A stretch of 64,000 nucleotides of DNA from Anaerophilus nitritigenes (GCF_004138215.1 NZ_RYYS01000027.1:1-64000), one strand, 5' to 3'; numbered from the stretch's first letter, positions 7,952 to 17,919 are shown. Translations and numbers: made by a program. Notes: generated from the letters alone by a model not told the origin.

Positions 7952-9283
7952 TTATGATTTCTTTCTTAATTTGCAGATAAAAAATCCATCTGTATTATGA
8001 ATATGAGGATAAAGCTGTAGCATTTTTTCTTCTGCTCTAAATTTTTTAGGAATATATGGATTTACGTCTATGATTTCAAATTGTTCATCAGATTCTATAA
8101 ATTTTTTAATTACTTCTATATTTTCCTCTTTTTCTATTGTACAAGTACTATAAACTAATATCCCGTCTTTTTTTACATATTGACTTGCATTTTTTAATAT
8201 ATCTAATTGAATTTTTGTAATTTGTTGAATATGATCTAATGTCTTGTTATACTTTAATTCAGGTTTTCTTCTAATAATCCCAAGTCCTGAACAAGGAGCA
8301 TCTACCAATACTTTATCTGCTTTTTGAATCAAATCTGTATCTATTTTTTGTGCATCAAACTCTTGCACTTTAATAATTTTTATACCTAATTTCTTAGCAT
8401 TTTGTTGAATCAAATTTAGTTTATGAGGATAAATATCTCTAGCTATAATTTTACCTTCATTATTCATAATTTGTGCAATATGAGTTGTTTTTCCTCCTGG
8501 AGCTGCACATACATCTACAATAACCTCTTTATCCTTTGGATCTAGTACAAGACCTACTAACATCGAACTTTCATCTTGAATTTGAAAAAGTCCATCTTGA
8601 TAAGCTTTTAGCTCCTCTATATTTCCTACATGATCTAGATATAAACATTCCTCTACATTTGTATTTTCATCTACCTCTACCCCTTCAGCATGTAGTGTTT
8701 TTATTAACTTTTCTCTTGTAGTTTTTAGTGTATTGACTCGAATGGATAATTTCGGTGTTTCATTGTTGGCTTTTAAAAGTTTTATGGTAAAGTCTTGTCC
8801 AAATTCTTTTAACCATTTTGTTACTAACCATAAGGGATGGGAATATTGAATCGAAAGATGCATTTCTAAATTTTCTTGTAAAGAAGGAATTTGTATTTTT
8901 TCTTTATTTCTTAAATAATTCCTTAAGATTCCATTTACAAAGCCTGCTGCTCTTGGATTTATTTTTTTCATAATATTTACACTTTCGGATACCGCCGCAA
9001 AGGCAGGAATTTTATCTAAAAATATAATTTGATAAAGTCCTATTCTAAGGATTATAATCACTTTCATATCCATTTTATTCATTTTTGTCTTAGAAAGTTT
9101 TGATATTATAAAATCTAAGTAAATTTTATTTTCCAAAACTCCATATACAATTTCTCTAATTAACCTTCTATCTACTGGAGAAATTTCTTCTCCTTTTAAT
9201 GCTTTATTGACTGCAATATTTGAAAAAGCTTGATTTTGTTCAATATCTAATAGTATTTTATAAGCATACTTTCTTGCGTTCAT
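7952..9283 (-). CDS. rsmB: 16S rRNA (cytosine-967-C5)-methyltransferase
   Basis: Methylates C967 (E. coli numbering) of 16S rRNA. An N-terminal NusB-like RNA-binding domain (about residues 1-130) is joined to a Rossmann methyltransferase domain with the S-adenosylmethionine loop VCAAPGGKTTHIAQ and both family cysteines, in DAPCSGLG and STCTIEKEEN. The 443-aa length is normal. GGAGGAGAG precedes the ATG. It follows the YugP-like gene across a 43-base gap that holds a hairpin. Confidence 0.95.
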   Translation of the reverse strand: MNARKYAYKILLDIEQNQAFSNIAVNKALKGEEISPVDRRLIREIVYGVLENKIYLDFIISKLSKTKMNKMDMKVIIILRIGLYQIIFLDKIPAFAAVSESVNIMKKINPRAAGFVNGILRNYLRNKEKIQIPSLQENLEMHLSIQYSHPLWLVTKWLKEFGQDFTIKLLKANNETPKLSIRVNTLKTTREKLIKTLHAEGVEVDENTNVEECLYLDHVGNIEELKAYQDGLFQIQDESSMLVGLVLDPKDKEVIVDVCAAPGGKTTHIAQIMNNEGKIIARDIYPHKLNLIQQNAKKLGIKIIKVQEFDAQKIDTDLIQKADKVLVDAPCSGLGIIRRKPELKYNKTLDHIQQITKIQLDILKNASQYVKKDGILVYSTCTIEKEENIEVIKKFIESDEQFEIIDVNPYIPKKFRAEEKMLQLYPHIHNTDGFFICKLRKKS

Positions 9284-9306
9284 GTCTCTCCTCCTATATA
9301 CAAATC

Positions 9307-9328
9307 AATGCACCCATATGGGTGCATT
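9307..9328 (-). terminator. Perfect 22-base palindrome between protease gene and rsmB
   Basis: A perfect palindrome (9307-9328) overlaps the stop of the zinc protease gene. On the minus strand it is followed by a modest T-rich stretch. It may be a weak terminator or an attenuator that lowers transcription into rsmB. Confidence 0.45.
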
Positions 9329-10019
9329 AATCATCTCTATTTCTAAGTAGCATAAGTCTTAATAGTTGTGCAATAGATACTGCCATAGCTGCTACATAAG
9401 TTAATGCTGCTGCAGATAAAACTTTTCTCGAAGGTCTAACTTCATCTGCTGTGATAATTCCTCTTCCTTGAAGCTCATCAATGGCTCTACTACTTGCATT
9501 AAATTCTACTGGCAAAGTAATTACTTGAAATATAACTGCTGCTAAATAAAACAAAATTCCTAAATCTATCAAAGGGCCTATTCTTAAAGCAAAACCTGCA
9601 AATACTAATACCCAAACAAACTGTGAACCAAAGCTTGCAATAGGTGCTATTGTATTTCTAAGTGTAAGTGGAACATAACCACGATCATGCTGTATGGCAT
9701 GACCTACCTCATGAGCTGCTACACTAATAGAAGCAATACTTCTTCCATTATAGACTTGTGGAGATAATCTAAGAACTTTATGTCTTGGATCATAGTGATC
9801 AGATAAAAATCCACCTATTGATTCAACAGATACATGTCGTATACCGTTTTTATCTAGAATCATTCTAGCTACTTCTGCTCCTGTATATGCTTTTGTGCTA
9901 GCTACATTCAAATACCTGTGAAAAGTACTTTTTACTTTCATTTGTGCATAAAAAGCTAAAAGCATAGCAGGAATTAAAAAAATCATTCCTGATGGTGAAT
10001 AAAACCCTCTGGCATACAT
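9327..10019 (-). CDS. Zinc metallopeptidase, YugP family, membrane-bound
   Basis: A 230-aa integral membrane protein with the zinc site AAHEVGHAIQH and a distal acidic patch (ASSRAIDEL). Hydrophobic segments sit near the N-terminus (SGMIFLIPAMLLAFYA), in the middle (about 115-160) and near the C-terminus. This matches the neutral zinc metallopeptidase family (PF04298), whose substrates are unknown. The ATG at 10019 is chosen: GAGGAGG, inside the end of the DUF116 gene, lies 6 bases before it. It is placed between fmt-DUF116 and rsmB, a recurring clostridial order. Confidence 0.88.
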   Translation of the reverse strand: MYARGFYSPSGMIFLIPAMLLAFYAQMKVKSTFHRYLNVASTKAYTGAEVARMILDKNGIRHVSVESIGGFLSDHYDPRHKVLRLSPQVYNGRSIASISVAAHEVGHAIQHDRGYVPLTLRNTIAPIASFGSQFVWVLVFAGFALRIGPLIDLGILFYLAAVIFQVITLPVEFNASSRAIDELQGRGIITADEVRPSRKVLSAAALTYVAAMAVSIAQLLRLMLLRNRDD

Positions 10020-10020
10020 A

Positions 10021-10779
10021 CTATTCCTCCTCACTAATAAAATACTTGATGGTTTTTTCTATTTTTTCTACATTCACATAAGTATTTACACAAGGTCCTT
10101 CTGGTCTTTCATTAAGTATTCCAATTACAGGTATCCTTTTTACATCTTTAATTCCACTACTTAAATCTCTCTCACAAGCAACTGCAATAATAAGTTTTGG
10201 TTTTAATTCTTTGATAATCTTTCTTGCTAGTGTACCTCCTGTGGCCACAAATATTTGTACTTTATATTTTTCCTTTAATTTAAGCAAATCATCAATATTA
10301 CAAAGTCCACATCTTTTACAATTTTCAATATTCGTAGTAATCTTATGAGGACAAATTGACTTTTGAATACAATGAGGAAGTAAAATTAATATATCTTCTG
10401 GTTTTACAGATAGCTGAGAATATATATTAATTTTATTGTTAATTTGTGCAAAAACACTTCTGATGGAATCTTTATCTATCCTCATAAAAGAAGCAAGATA
10501 CATAATATTAGAATAAATTATGGTTAATGAATATTTTAACCAATTAATTGAAAACCTAGATATTTTTTTATTATATAAAATACAAATCATCATTATCATA
10601 CTTATGAGTGTAAATAGACTAAGTAATATCGTTATAATCAGTATTATATTCAAAACAAAATCATATAATACCCTATTACTAGATCTAACTAAATAAAGAG
10701 AGACTCCTCCAATGAAAACAAATAGTATAATCATTATAAGGATCATACTCATAAATATTTTATTATTTTTAGTATTCAT
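10021..10779 (-). CDS. DUF116 domain membrane protein
   Basis: A 252-aa protein with two N-terminal membrane segments (about residues 9-30 and 40-70) and a cytoplasmic domain rich in cysteines: LPHC, CPHK, then CKRCGLC, and later VACERDL and GPCVN. The cysteine layout suggests a metal or Fe-S site; this is inference. The biochemical role of DUF116 is unknown. The ATG at 10779 overlaps the fmt stop region and has AGGTGA before it. A GTG three codons earlier is possible. It is embedded in the def-fmt-rsmB operon, so it is likely co-expressed with translation-initiation genes. Confidence 0.85.
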   Translation of the reverse strand: MNTKNNKIFMSMILIMIILFVFIGGVSLYLVRSSNRVLYDFVLNIILIITILLSLFTLISMIMMICILYNKKISRFSINWLKYSLTIIYSNIMYLASFMRIDKDSIRSVFAQINNKINIYSQLSVKPEDILILLPHCIQKSICPHKITTNIENCKRCGLCNIDDLLKLKEKYKVQIFVATGGTLARKIIKELKPKLIIAVACERDLSSGIKDVKRIPVIGILNERPEGPCVNTYVNVEKIEKTIKYFISEEE

Positions 10780-10780
10780 A

Positions 10781-11710
10781 TTATTCACCTAATATGATGT
10801 CTTTTTCTATAGCATGTCCTCTTAAGTAAGCATCTACCGTCATGCGTTTACTGTTTGGAAATTGTATTTCCTCTATTAAAAGAATTTTTTCTTTGGTAGC
10901 TATAGATAAACCTTCTTGACTAACTTTTATGATTTTTCCTAAAGTTTCGTTACAATTTTCCTGTAGAACTTTTGCTTTCCATATTTTCATTTTTTGTCCG
11001 TTATAAGTAGTATATGCTACCGGCCAAGGATTGAGTCCTCGAATCAAATTATAAATATCTTCTGCTGTATTTTTCCAGTCAATTTTTCCTGTATTTTTAT
11101 CAAGAATAGATGCATAATTACTTTCTTCATGGATTTGTTTTTCCCTAGGAGCACATTTTTTTTCAATAAGTACTAAGGTTTCTTTTAATAGTTTAGCTCC
11201 TTCTATAGAAAGTTCATCATAAAAATCACCTGCTATTTTATCATCAATAGGAACTTCTTTTTTTAAAATCATATCCCCCGTATCTAATCCTTCATCCATA
11301 TACATTGTTGTAACACCTGAAATCTTCTCTCCATTGATAATAGCCCAATTGATAGGAGCTGCTCCTCTATATTTTGGAAGTAATGATGCATGAACATTAA
11401 TACATCCAAAATGAGGAGTCTCTAAAATACTTTTAGGTAAAATTTGACCAAAAGCAACTACTACAATACAATCAGGTCCTAACTCTTTTATTTTTTTTAC
11501 TGATTCTTCTTCTCTTATTTTCTCAGGTTGAAAAACAGGAATATTATATTGTGTAGCTATCTCTTTTACAGGTGGAGGTGTAAATTTTTTCCCTCTTCCC
11601 TTTGGTCGATCTGGTTGAGTAAATACTCCTATTACTTCATGTCCATCTTCTATGATCTGTTTTAAGCATGGTACAGAGAAATCTGGTGTTCCCATAAATA
11701 TAATTTTCAT
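10781..11710 (-). CDS. fmt: Methionyl-tRNA formyltransferase
   Basis: Formylates Met-tRNA(fMet) with 10-formyltetrahydrofolate to make the bacterial initiator. The N-terminal domain shows FMGTPDFSVP, the catalytic HASLLPKYRGAAPINWAI segment and TMYMDEGLDTGDM. The C-terminal OB-like tRNA-binding domain contains GLNPWPVAYT. The start at 11710 (MKIIFMGTP) is chosen because AGGTG lies 6 bases before it; two earlier in-frame starts (GTG, ATG) sit on the Shine-Dalgarno itself. It directly follows def, whose stop is ten bases upstream. Confidence 0.95.
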   Translation of the reverse strand: MKIIFMGTPDFSVPCLKQIIEDGHEVIGVFTQPDRPKGRGKKFTPPPVKEIATQYNIPVFQPEKIREEESVKKIKELGPDCIVVVAFGQILPKSILETPHFGCINVHASLLPKYRGAAPINWAIINGEKISGVTTMYMDEGLDTGDMILKKEVPIDDKIAGDFYDELSIEGAKLLKETLVLIEKKCAPREKQIHEESNYASILDKNTGKIDWKNTAEDIYNLIRGLNPWPVAYTTYNGQKMKIWKAKVLQENCNETLGKIIKVSQEGLSIATKEKILLIEEIQFPNSKRMTVDAYLRGHAIEKDIILGE

Positions 11711-11719
11711 TTTCATCAC

Positions 11720-12160
11720 CTACTTTATGACTTTATCTATAAATAATGTTCCTTCTAAATGATCAATTTCATGACAAAATGCTCGTGCTAAAAACTCTTT
11801 TCCTTCTAACTCTACTTCTTGCCCATTTCTATTTAAACCTTTTACCTTAACCCACATAGGTCTTTTTACTTCCCCTGTAGCTCCAGGTACACTTAAACAT
11901 CCTTCAGTATCTATTTGTGAACCTTTTTGTTCTACAATCTCAGGGTTTATAAGTTCTATTAATCCTTCTCCTATATCAATAATAATAATTCTTTTTAAAA
12001 TACCTACTTGTGGAGCTGCAAGACCTACTCCATCTGCAGAATACATAGTCTCAATCATATCATCCATAAGTGTTTTGATTCGATCATCAATTTTATCAAC
12101 GATTCTAGATTTTTTTCTTAAGATTGTATCTCCCTCTTTGATAATATTTCTAATTGCCAT
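11720..12160 (-). CDS. def: Peptide deformylase
   Basis: Removes the formyl group from new polypeptides. The 146-aa protein has all three family motifs: [18 protein letters not shown] and [11 protein letters not shown]. The Cys and two His bind the metal and the Glu is catalytic. It ends soon after the third motif, which is typical of short type-I clostridial deformylases. It lies between priA and fmt; def-fmt pairing couples adding and removing the formyl group. Confidence 0.97.
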   Translation of the reverse strand: MAIRNIIKEGDTILRKKSRIVDKIDDRIKTLMDDMIETMYSADGVGLAAPQVGILKRIIIIDIGEGLIELINPEIVEQKGSQIDTEGCLSVPGATGEVKRPMWVKVKGLNRNGQEVELEGKEFLARAFCHEIDHLEGTLFIDKVIK

Positions 12161-12172
12161 ATTATTCCTCCT

Positions 12173-14632
12173 TCACATCATACTAATTGGGTTTATATCT
12201 ATACTCATATTTACACTAGAAAAATAACTACTTTCACTATGTTTCATATCATTTATTATACCTTTTATTGTTTTTTGGTCAACTAATTTGCATTTGATAA
12301 TAGTTTGCCATCTATATTTTTCTTTTATTTTAGAAAGTGGAGCAGGATGTGCTCCGAAAACTATTTCTTTTGAATCTATATTGTGTTTTAAAATATGTTC
12401 CTTTAATTTTTGTGTAAAATCATTTGCTCCTTCAATAACTTCTCTTTCTTTTATTCCAGAAAATAAAATGGTAAAAATCACTGTATAGGGAGGATATAAA
12501 AATTCTCTTCGCAGTAAAATTTCTTCATAATAAAAAGACTTATAATCATGCTTTTTTGCAGCTTGAATAGAAAAGTGCTCCGGTTCATAGGTTTGTACAA
12601 TTACATTTCCTAAAAGATCTCCTCTTCCTGCTCTTCCTGCCACTTGAGTAATCAATTGAAAAGTTTTTTCAGATGCTCGAAAATCAGGTAAATTAAGACT
12701 TGTATCTCCAGCAATAACCCCTACTAAAGTTACGTTTGGAAAATCTAATCCTTTTGCAATCATTTGAGTTCCTATGAGAATATCTAGCTCTCTTTTTTTA
12801 AATCTTTCTATGATCTGATCCATTGAACCTTTTTTTGTAGTAGTATCTAAATCTAATCTTGCAACATTTGCATTAGGAAAATACTTTTTTGTTATTCTCT
12901 CAATTTTTTCTGTCCCTACTCCAAAATATTTAATATATTTACTACTACACTTAGGGCATAGGGAAGGAGGATTTTGTATGAATCCACAATAATGACAATG
13001 AGCTTTATGTGTATCTGCATGATAAGTAAGAGAAATTTCACAATGAGGACATTTTACTACATAGCCACATTTTCTACATGAAATAAATGTAGAATATCCT
13101 CTACGATTTAAAAATAATATAATTTGTTCTTTTTTATTTAAATTTTCTTCAATGGCATGATATAATTTTTTACTAAAAATACTTTTATTTCCTCTTTCTA
13201 ACTCTTCTCTCATATCTACAATTTCTACCTGAGGAAGAGGGTTTTTATTGAATCGATAAAGCATTTCTATTTTTTCATATTCTCCATCTAATCCTTTTGT
13301 ATAACTTTCAAGAGATGGTGTAGCAGACCCTAATAAAAGTAAGGCATTATTTTCTTGACATCTAAACTTTGCAACATCTATAGCATGATATTTGGGGGTG
13401 TATTCAGATTTATAAGTATATTCATGCTCTTCGTCTACAATAATAATGCCTAGATTTTGAAAAGGTGCAAAAACTGCTGATCTTGCTCCGATAGCAATTT
13501 TTACTTCTCCTTCTTTAATACGAACCCACTCATCATATCTTTCTCCTAAAGATAATTTGCTATGTAATATAGCCACTTGATTTCCAAATCTACCCTTGAA
13601 TCTTTCAATCATTTGTGTAGTTAAAGAAATTTCTGGAACAAGTACAATAGCTTCTTTAGATTTATTTAAGACTTCATCAATGAGTCTCATATATACTTCT
13701 GTTTTTCCACTTCCTGTAACTCCATGAATTAAAAAAGTACGATAAATTTCTTTTTTTATAAACGGCACTATTTTTCCCATTGCATGCATCTGTTCTTTTG
13801 TAAGAGGAAGTTTGTATGTTTTTTCTATATCCATACGTTCATAAGGATCTCTTCTATTTTGAACCATATGAATTTGAATCAGACCTTTTTCTTCAAGAGC
13901 TTTTAAAGTACCCAATGATACATTTTTTTCTTTCTTAAACTCGTTCCACTCTACTTCCTTTTTATCCATTAAATAAGATATGGCTTCCCTTTGTTTGACA
14001 GCACGATTACTGATTTGATCTAGTATATTTCCTTTTTCACAAAGCTTTATGATTTTTTTTAATGATGTATTTACATGACTTTTAAAAGAATTTTGTATTT
14101 GAATGAGTTTCTGTTCTTTTAATTTTTTTAAAATATTTTTTGAATCTTTATCAGGAAATATTTTAAAAAATATTTCTTCTTGTATTTTTTTATTCTGAGT
14201 CAGATACTTTAAAATTTTATATTCTTTTTTGAGAGAATCATAATTGAGTAATTGATCTTCTTTGAAATTTTCAGAAAGTACAATATATTTGTATAGCTTC
14301 AATGATTTTCCGGTAGGCATAACACATCCTATCGCATCAATAAATTTACACATATATTCTTCTTTCATCCATTTGCATAGATCCATCATCTCTTTTGAAA
14401 GAATATGATCTACCACTCTTTGAACATACTTTATTTTATTTTTAGGAATATCTATATCGTCTATTATATCTACTACATAGCCCTCTATAGGTCTATTTCC
14501 TTGTCCAAACGGTATAATGACTCTTGAACCTATCTGTATTTTTTCATACATATCTTCTAGTATCCCATAAGTATATTCCATATCTGTTTGATTGCTTTTG
14601 TGATTGATAATAACTTTTGCAAATTTATCCAT
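12173..14632 (-). CDS. priA: Primosomal protein N', replication restart helicase PriA
   Basis: A 3'-5' helicase that reloads the replisome at stalled forks. The 819-aa protein has an N-terminal 3'BD and winged-helix region, Walker A (GVTGSGKTEVY), DEEH (VDEEHEYTYK), a cysteine-rich zinc insert (CRKCGYVVKCPHC, CHYCGF, CPKCSS) and C-terminal helicase motifs (AGRAGRG). The ATG at 14632 is chosen: GGAGG lies 8 bases before it; a start five codons further up has none. It is followed by def 12 bases on. Confidence 0.95.
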   Translation of the reverse strand: MDKFAKVIINHKSNQTDMEYTYGILEDMYEKIQIGSRVIIPFGQGNRPIEGYVVDIIDDIDIPKNKIKYVQRVVDHILSKEMMDLCKWMKEEYMCKFIDAIGCVMPTGKSLKLYKYIVLSENFKEDQLLNYDSLKKEYKILKYLTQNKKIQEEIFFKIFPDKDSKNILKKLKEQKLIQIQNSFKSHVNTSLKKIIKLCEKGNILDQISNRAVKQREAISYLMDKKEVEWNEFKKEKNVSLGTLKALEEKGLIQIHMVQNRRDPYERMDIEKTYKLPLTKEQMHAMGKIVPFIKKEIYRTFLIHGVTGSGKTEVYMRLIDEVLNKSKEAIVLVPEISLTTQMIERFKGRFGNQVAILHSKLSLGERYDEWVRIKEGEVKIAIGARSAVFAPFQNLGIIIVDEEHEYTYKSEYTPKYHAIDVAKFRCQENNALLLLGSATPSLESYTKGLDGEYEKIEMLYRFNKNPLPQVEIVDMREELERGNKSIFSKKLYHAIEENLNKKEQIILFLNRRGYSTFISCRKCGYVVKCPHCEISLTYHADTHKAHCHYCGFIQNPPSLCPKCSSKYIKYFGVGTEKIERITKKYFPNANVARLDLDTTTKKGSMDQIIERFKKRELDILIGTQMIAKGLDFPNVTLVGVIAGDTSLNLPDFRASEKTFQLITQVAGRAGRGDLLGNVIVQTYEPEHFSIQAAKKHDYKSFYYEEILLRREFLYPPYTVIFTILFSGIKEREVIEGANDFTQKLKEHILKHNIDSKEIVFGAHPAPLSKIKEKYRWQTIIKCKLVDQKTIKGIINDMKHSESSYFSSVNMSIDINPISMM

Positions 14633-14686
14633 AGATCTTTCCTCCATGGCCTTATTATATCAAAATCTATAGGGTATACACAACAA

Positions 14687-14708
14687 AGGAGCAGGTATCC
14701 CTACTCCT
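14687..14708 (-). terminator. Hairpin between coaBC and priA
   Basis: A 9-bp stem (14687-14695 with 14700-14708, one G-U pair) has a 4-base loop and overlaps the coaBC stop. The following minus-strand bases are only moderately U-rich, so this may be a weak terminator within the operon. Confidence 0.4.
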
Positions 14709-15894
14709 GAATCATTAAATTTTTTACTCTATCTAATATAATCTTTGCCAATTCTTTTTTAGACATTTTTTCACAATGCTCTATTGATCCATTTTTATCT
14801 ATAATACTTACAATATTAGTGTCACTCTTAAAACCTGCACCTTCTTTGGTCAAATCATTTGCAACAATAAAGTCTAAGTTTTTCTTTTTAATTTTATTAT
14901 TTGCATTTTCTAATAAGTTTTGAGTTTCTGCGGCAAAACCCACAAGAATTTGATGCTCTTTTTTTGATCCAAGCTCTTTTAATATATCAGGATTTCTAGT
15001 AAGAGTAATAGATAAGTCATTATCTTTCTTTTTGATTTTATTTTTTTCTACCATAGCTGGACGATAATCTGCTACAGCAGCTGACTTAATTACAATATCT
15101 GCCCAAGAAAATTTTTTTAAAACTTCTTGATACATATCATTGGTAGTAGTTACATCAATTCTTTTTACTCCTTTTGGTGTAGCTAGGTTTGTAGCTCCTG
15201 AAATTAATAAAACCTCTGCACCTCTATCTTCTGCACACTCTGCAATGGCATAACCCATCTTTCCAGAGGAATGATTGGTAATATATCGAACAGGATCAAT
15301 AGGCTCTTTTGTAGGACCTGCTGTAATCAAAATCTTTGTACCTTTTAAATCTTTTTCATTTTTAAGCAATAAAGAAGCTTCCTTGACAATCTCTTCTGGC
15401 TCTGGAAGTTTTCCTCTTCCAATATCTCCACATGCAAGTCTACCCTCTGCAGGTTCAATAAAATAATATCCAAAATCTTTAAGTTTTTTTATATTTTCTT
15501 GCACGATAGAATTTTCGTACATATTTGTATTCATAGCAGGTGCCAAAAGTACTGGTGCTTTTGTTGCCATTACCGTAGTAGTTAACATATCATCTGCAAT
15601 ACCATTTGCAATCTTTCCTATTACATTTGCAGTTGCAGGAACAACTACAAATAAATCACCCTTTTGCGCTAACGAAATATGCTCCACTTCCCATGTTTTT
15701 GGCTCTTTGAACATATCTGTAATCACATAATTTTGTGATAAAGATTGAAAAGTCAATGGATTTATAAATTCTTGTGCTGATTTTGTCATAATCACAAAGA
15801 CTTCAAATCCTTGCTTTTTAAGTTTGCTAACTACATCTACTCCTTTATATGCTGCAATGCCTCCAGTTATTCCCACTACAACATTTTTTTTCAT
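14701..15894 (-). CDS. coaBC: Bifunctional phosphopantothenoylcysteine decarboxylase/synthase
   Basis: Joins 4'-phosphopantothenate to cysteine (CoaB) and decarboxylates the product (CoaC) in coenzyme A synthesis. The N-terminal flavoprotein domain begins VVGITGGIAAYKG and has the PAMNTNMYEN motif. The C-terminal CoaB half begins near ITAGPTKEPIDPVRYI and includes NHSSGKMGYA and the AAVADY segment. The 397-aa length is normal. GAGGTG precedes the ATG. The order gmk-rpoZ-coaBC-priA is conserved across Firmicutes. Confidence 0.96.
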   Translation of the reverse strand: MKKNVVVGITGGIAAYKGVDVVSKLKKQGFEVFVIMTKSAQEFINPLTFQSLSQNYVITDMFKEPKTWEVEHISLAQKGDLFVVVPATANVIGKIANGIADDMLTTTVMATKAPVLLAPAMNTNMYENSIVQENIKKLKDFGYYFIEPAEGRLACGDIGRGKLPEPEEIVKEASLLLKNEKDLKGTKILITAGPTKEPIDPVRYITNHSSGKMGYAIAECAEDRGAEVLLISGATNLATPKGVKRIDVTTTNDMYQEVLKKFSWADIVIKSAAVADYRPAMVEKNKIKKKDNDLSITLTRNPDILKELGSKKEHQILVGFAAETQNLLENANNKIKKKNLDFIVANDLTKEGAGFKSDTNIVSIIDKNGSIEHCEKMSKKELAKIILDRVKNLMIQE

Positions 15895-15906
15895 TACTAC
15901 ACCTCA

Positions 15907-16110
15907 TTATTTTTCGACTTGTTCACGACTACATTTAATTAAATCTTCAGCAATTTCATAAGTTGCAATAGTAACAGGTTTATTTGATGGTGCAGTTGTA
16001 ATTTTTTCAGACCCATCAATAATTTGTCTAGCTCTTTTTGATGCTGCAATGACTAATGAATACCTACTATCTACTTTCTTCATTAATTCAGCTACAGATG
16101 GATTTAACAT
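15907..16110 (-). CDS. rpoZ: RNA polymerase omega subunit
   Basis: A small subunit that helps assemble RNA polymerase. The 67-aa protein includes VDSRYSLVIAASKRARQI, the conserved core of omega. The ATG at 16110 lies inside the last codons of gmk, with AAGGAGGA six bases upstream; a GTG two codons earlier overlaps that site and is unlikely. The 7-base overlap suggests translational coupling to gmk. Confidence 0.95.
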   Translation of the reverse strand: MLNPSVAELMKKVDSRYSLVIAASKRARQIIDGSEKITTAPSNKPVTIATYEIAEDLIKCSREQVEK

Positions 16111-16721
16111 GAACACTCCTCCTTAAATTTTAAAATAATTTTTTCAATGTCCTTTGTCACTTTATATTTATGTGCCTTTATAATATTTATTATTCTACAG
16201 ACAGCTTTCTCAACTTCATCGTTTATAATATAATAATCATATTCTTTTACATATTCTATTTCTTCTATAGCACTTTTAAATCTTTTGTCAATAGCTTCTT
16301 GTGATTCTGTTCCTCTTGTTGTAATTCTATTTTTTAATTCCTTCATAGATGGAGGCAATATAAATACTAGTAGAGCTTCAGGATATTTCTTTTTTACTTG
16401 TAATGCTCCTTGTACATCAATTTCTAGTAAAACATTATTACCATCATTAATTTGATCCAGTACATATTTTTTAGGTGTTCCATAATAATTATCAAATACT
16501 TTTGCATACTCTAAAAATCCATCTTGAGAAATCTCTTTTTCAAAAAAATCTTTATCTACAAAAAAATAATTTTTTCCATCTACTTCCCCTTCTCTGGGGC
16601 TTCTTGTAGTAGCAGATATGGAAAGGCTAATATTTTTTTGTATTTGTAATAATTCCTTGCAAATCGTGCCTTTTCCCGCCCCAGAAGGACCTGATACTAC
16701 AATTAACGAGCCTTTTTTCAT
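16104..16721 (-). CDS. gmk: Guanylate kinase
   Basis: Phosphorylates GMP to GDP with ATP. The 205-aa protein has the P-loop VVSGPSGAGKGTI at residues 7-19, the GMP-binding segment SISATTRSPREGEVDG with YFFVDK, and the LEIDVQGALQVK core, followed by the lid (TRGTESQEAI). It lies between remA and rpoZ in the yicC-remA-gmk-rpoZ order typical of Firmicutes. AGGGGA is upstream of the ATG. Confidence 0.97.
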   Translation of the reverse strand: MKKGSLIVVSGPSGAGKGTICKELLQIQKNISLSISATTRSPREGEVDGKNYFFVDKDFFEKEISQDGFLEYAKVFDNYYGTPKKYVLDQINDGNNVLLEIDVQGALQVKKKYPEALLVFILPPSMKELKNRITTRGTESQEAIDKRFKSAIEEIEYVKEYDYYIINDEVEKAVCRIINIIKAHKYKVTKDIEKIILKFKEECSC

Positions 16722-16759
16722 CTTTCTTAGTCCCCTTTTTATCTATTCTATTGTTCTTT

Positions 16760-17026
16760 CTAAAAAGTAGCCTCTTTCCCTTCATCTTTATTAGATAATC
16801 TGTGAGCCACTGTTTCTGGTTGAACAGCAGATAATATAATATGATCACTATCTGTAATAATTACAGCTCTTGTTCTTCTTCCATAAGTAGCATCAATAAG
16901 CATTCCTCTATCTCTTGCTTCTTGGATAATTCTTTTAATAGGTGCTGACTCAGGACTTACAATAGCTACTAATCTATTTGCAGATACAATATTTCCAAAT
17001 CCTATATTAATTAATTTAATACTCAT
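16760..17026 (-). CDS. remA: RemA-like DNA-binding regulator (DUF370)
   Basis: The 88-aa protein belongs to the RemA family. In Bacillus RemA activates matrix and osmoprotection genes by binding DNA as a ring-shaped oligomer. The family core is visible in [33 protein letters not shown] and [18 protein letters not shown] precedes the ATG. It sits between yicC and gmk as usual. The Bacillus target genes are not in this window, so the regulon here is unknown. Confidence 0.92.
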   Translation of the reverse strand: MSIKLINIGFGNIVSANRLVAIVSPESAPIKRIIQEARDRGMLIDATYGRRTRAVIITDSDHIILSAVQPETVAHRLSNKDEGKEATF

Positions 17027-17037
17027 TCTTAGACCCC

Positions 17038-17919
17038 CTATTCAATATTTTGTACTTGTTCTCTAATCTTTTCTAACTCACTTTTTATTTCTACTACATG
17101 ATTTGTAATTTCTAGATCATTTGCTTTTGAACCTATTGTATTAATTTCTCGATTCATCTCCTGAATCAAAAAGTCTAACTTTCTTCCTACAGGATTTTTT
17201 TCTTTAAATGTATTTTTTAATTGATGAATATGACTTTTAAGTCTCACTATTTCTTCTGTAATACTACTTTTATCTGCCATAAAAGCAATTTCTAAGCTTA
17301 ATCTATTTTCATCTATTTCAATACCATCTTCTAAAATTTCATGAATCCTATCTTTTAGTTTATGTTTGTATTCCTCTACTACTTTTGGTCCTCTTTGTTC
17401 AATTACATCTATTATTTTTTTTATATACTCACATCTATTTTCTATATCTTCAACTAGCTTTTTACCTTCTACTATTCTCATTTTCATAAGCATGTCTAAA
17501 GCTTTCATAGATGCATCCTTTAGACAATTCCATACAGCTTCTTCATCTTCTTCTTTTGATTCTATTTTTAATATATCTGGAAATCTTGCTACCAAAGAAA
17601 CAGAAATATCATCCATTACATGAAATTCTTCTTTAATTTCTTTAAGAGAGTCTATATATTCCTTTGCTAGTGACGTATTTACAGAGATTTTTGTATCTGT
17701 ATCTCCTATATTCTCCATAGTAATATAGATTTCTATTCTACCTCTTTTAATTTCTGTCTTTACAAAATTCTTTAGTTTTTCTTCTAAATATGTAAGTCTT
17801 TTAGGCATTCTGACTACAGTATCGTTGTATCTGTGATTTACAGATTTTATTTCTACAATAAATTGTCTATCTAGATCTTTTGCTTCACCTCTTCCAAACC
17901 CTGTCATGCTCTTGATCAT
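17038..17919 (-). CDS. yicC: YicC family endoribonuclease
   Basis: The 293-aa protein starts [13 protein letters not shown], the signature of the YicC family, and ends with the conserved [17 protein letters not shown] segment (DUF1732 region). E. coli YicC is an endoribonuclease acting on small RNAs. The ATG at 17919 is preferred because GGAAGG lies 9 bases before it; the ATG three codons earlier abuts that site. It is the first gene of the yicC-remA-gmk-rpoZ-coaBC-priA operon, divergent from rqcH. Confidence 0.93.
   Translation of the reverse strand: MIKSMTGFGRGEAKDLDRQFIVEIKSVNHRYNDTVVRMPKRLTYLEEKLKNFVKTEIKRGRIEIYITMENIGDTDTKISVNTSLAKEYIDSLKEIKEEFHVMDDISVSLVARFPDILKIESKEEDEEAVWNCLKDASMKALDMLMKMRIVEGKKLVEDIENRCEYIKKIIDVIEQRGPKVVEEYKHKLKDRIHEILEDGIEIDENRLSLEIAFMADKSSITEEIVRLKSHIHQLKNTFKEKNPVGRKLDFLIQEMNREINTIGSKANDLEITNHVVEIKSELEKIREQVQNIE

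Noticed and set aside
11720-11745. A stretch resembling the core of the dispersed repeat (TATGACTTTATCTATAAA)
   Set aside because: It encodes the conserved C-terminus of peptide deformylase (FIDKVIK), so the match is explained by coding and is probably chance.
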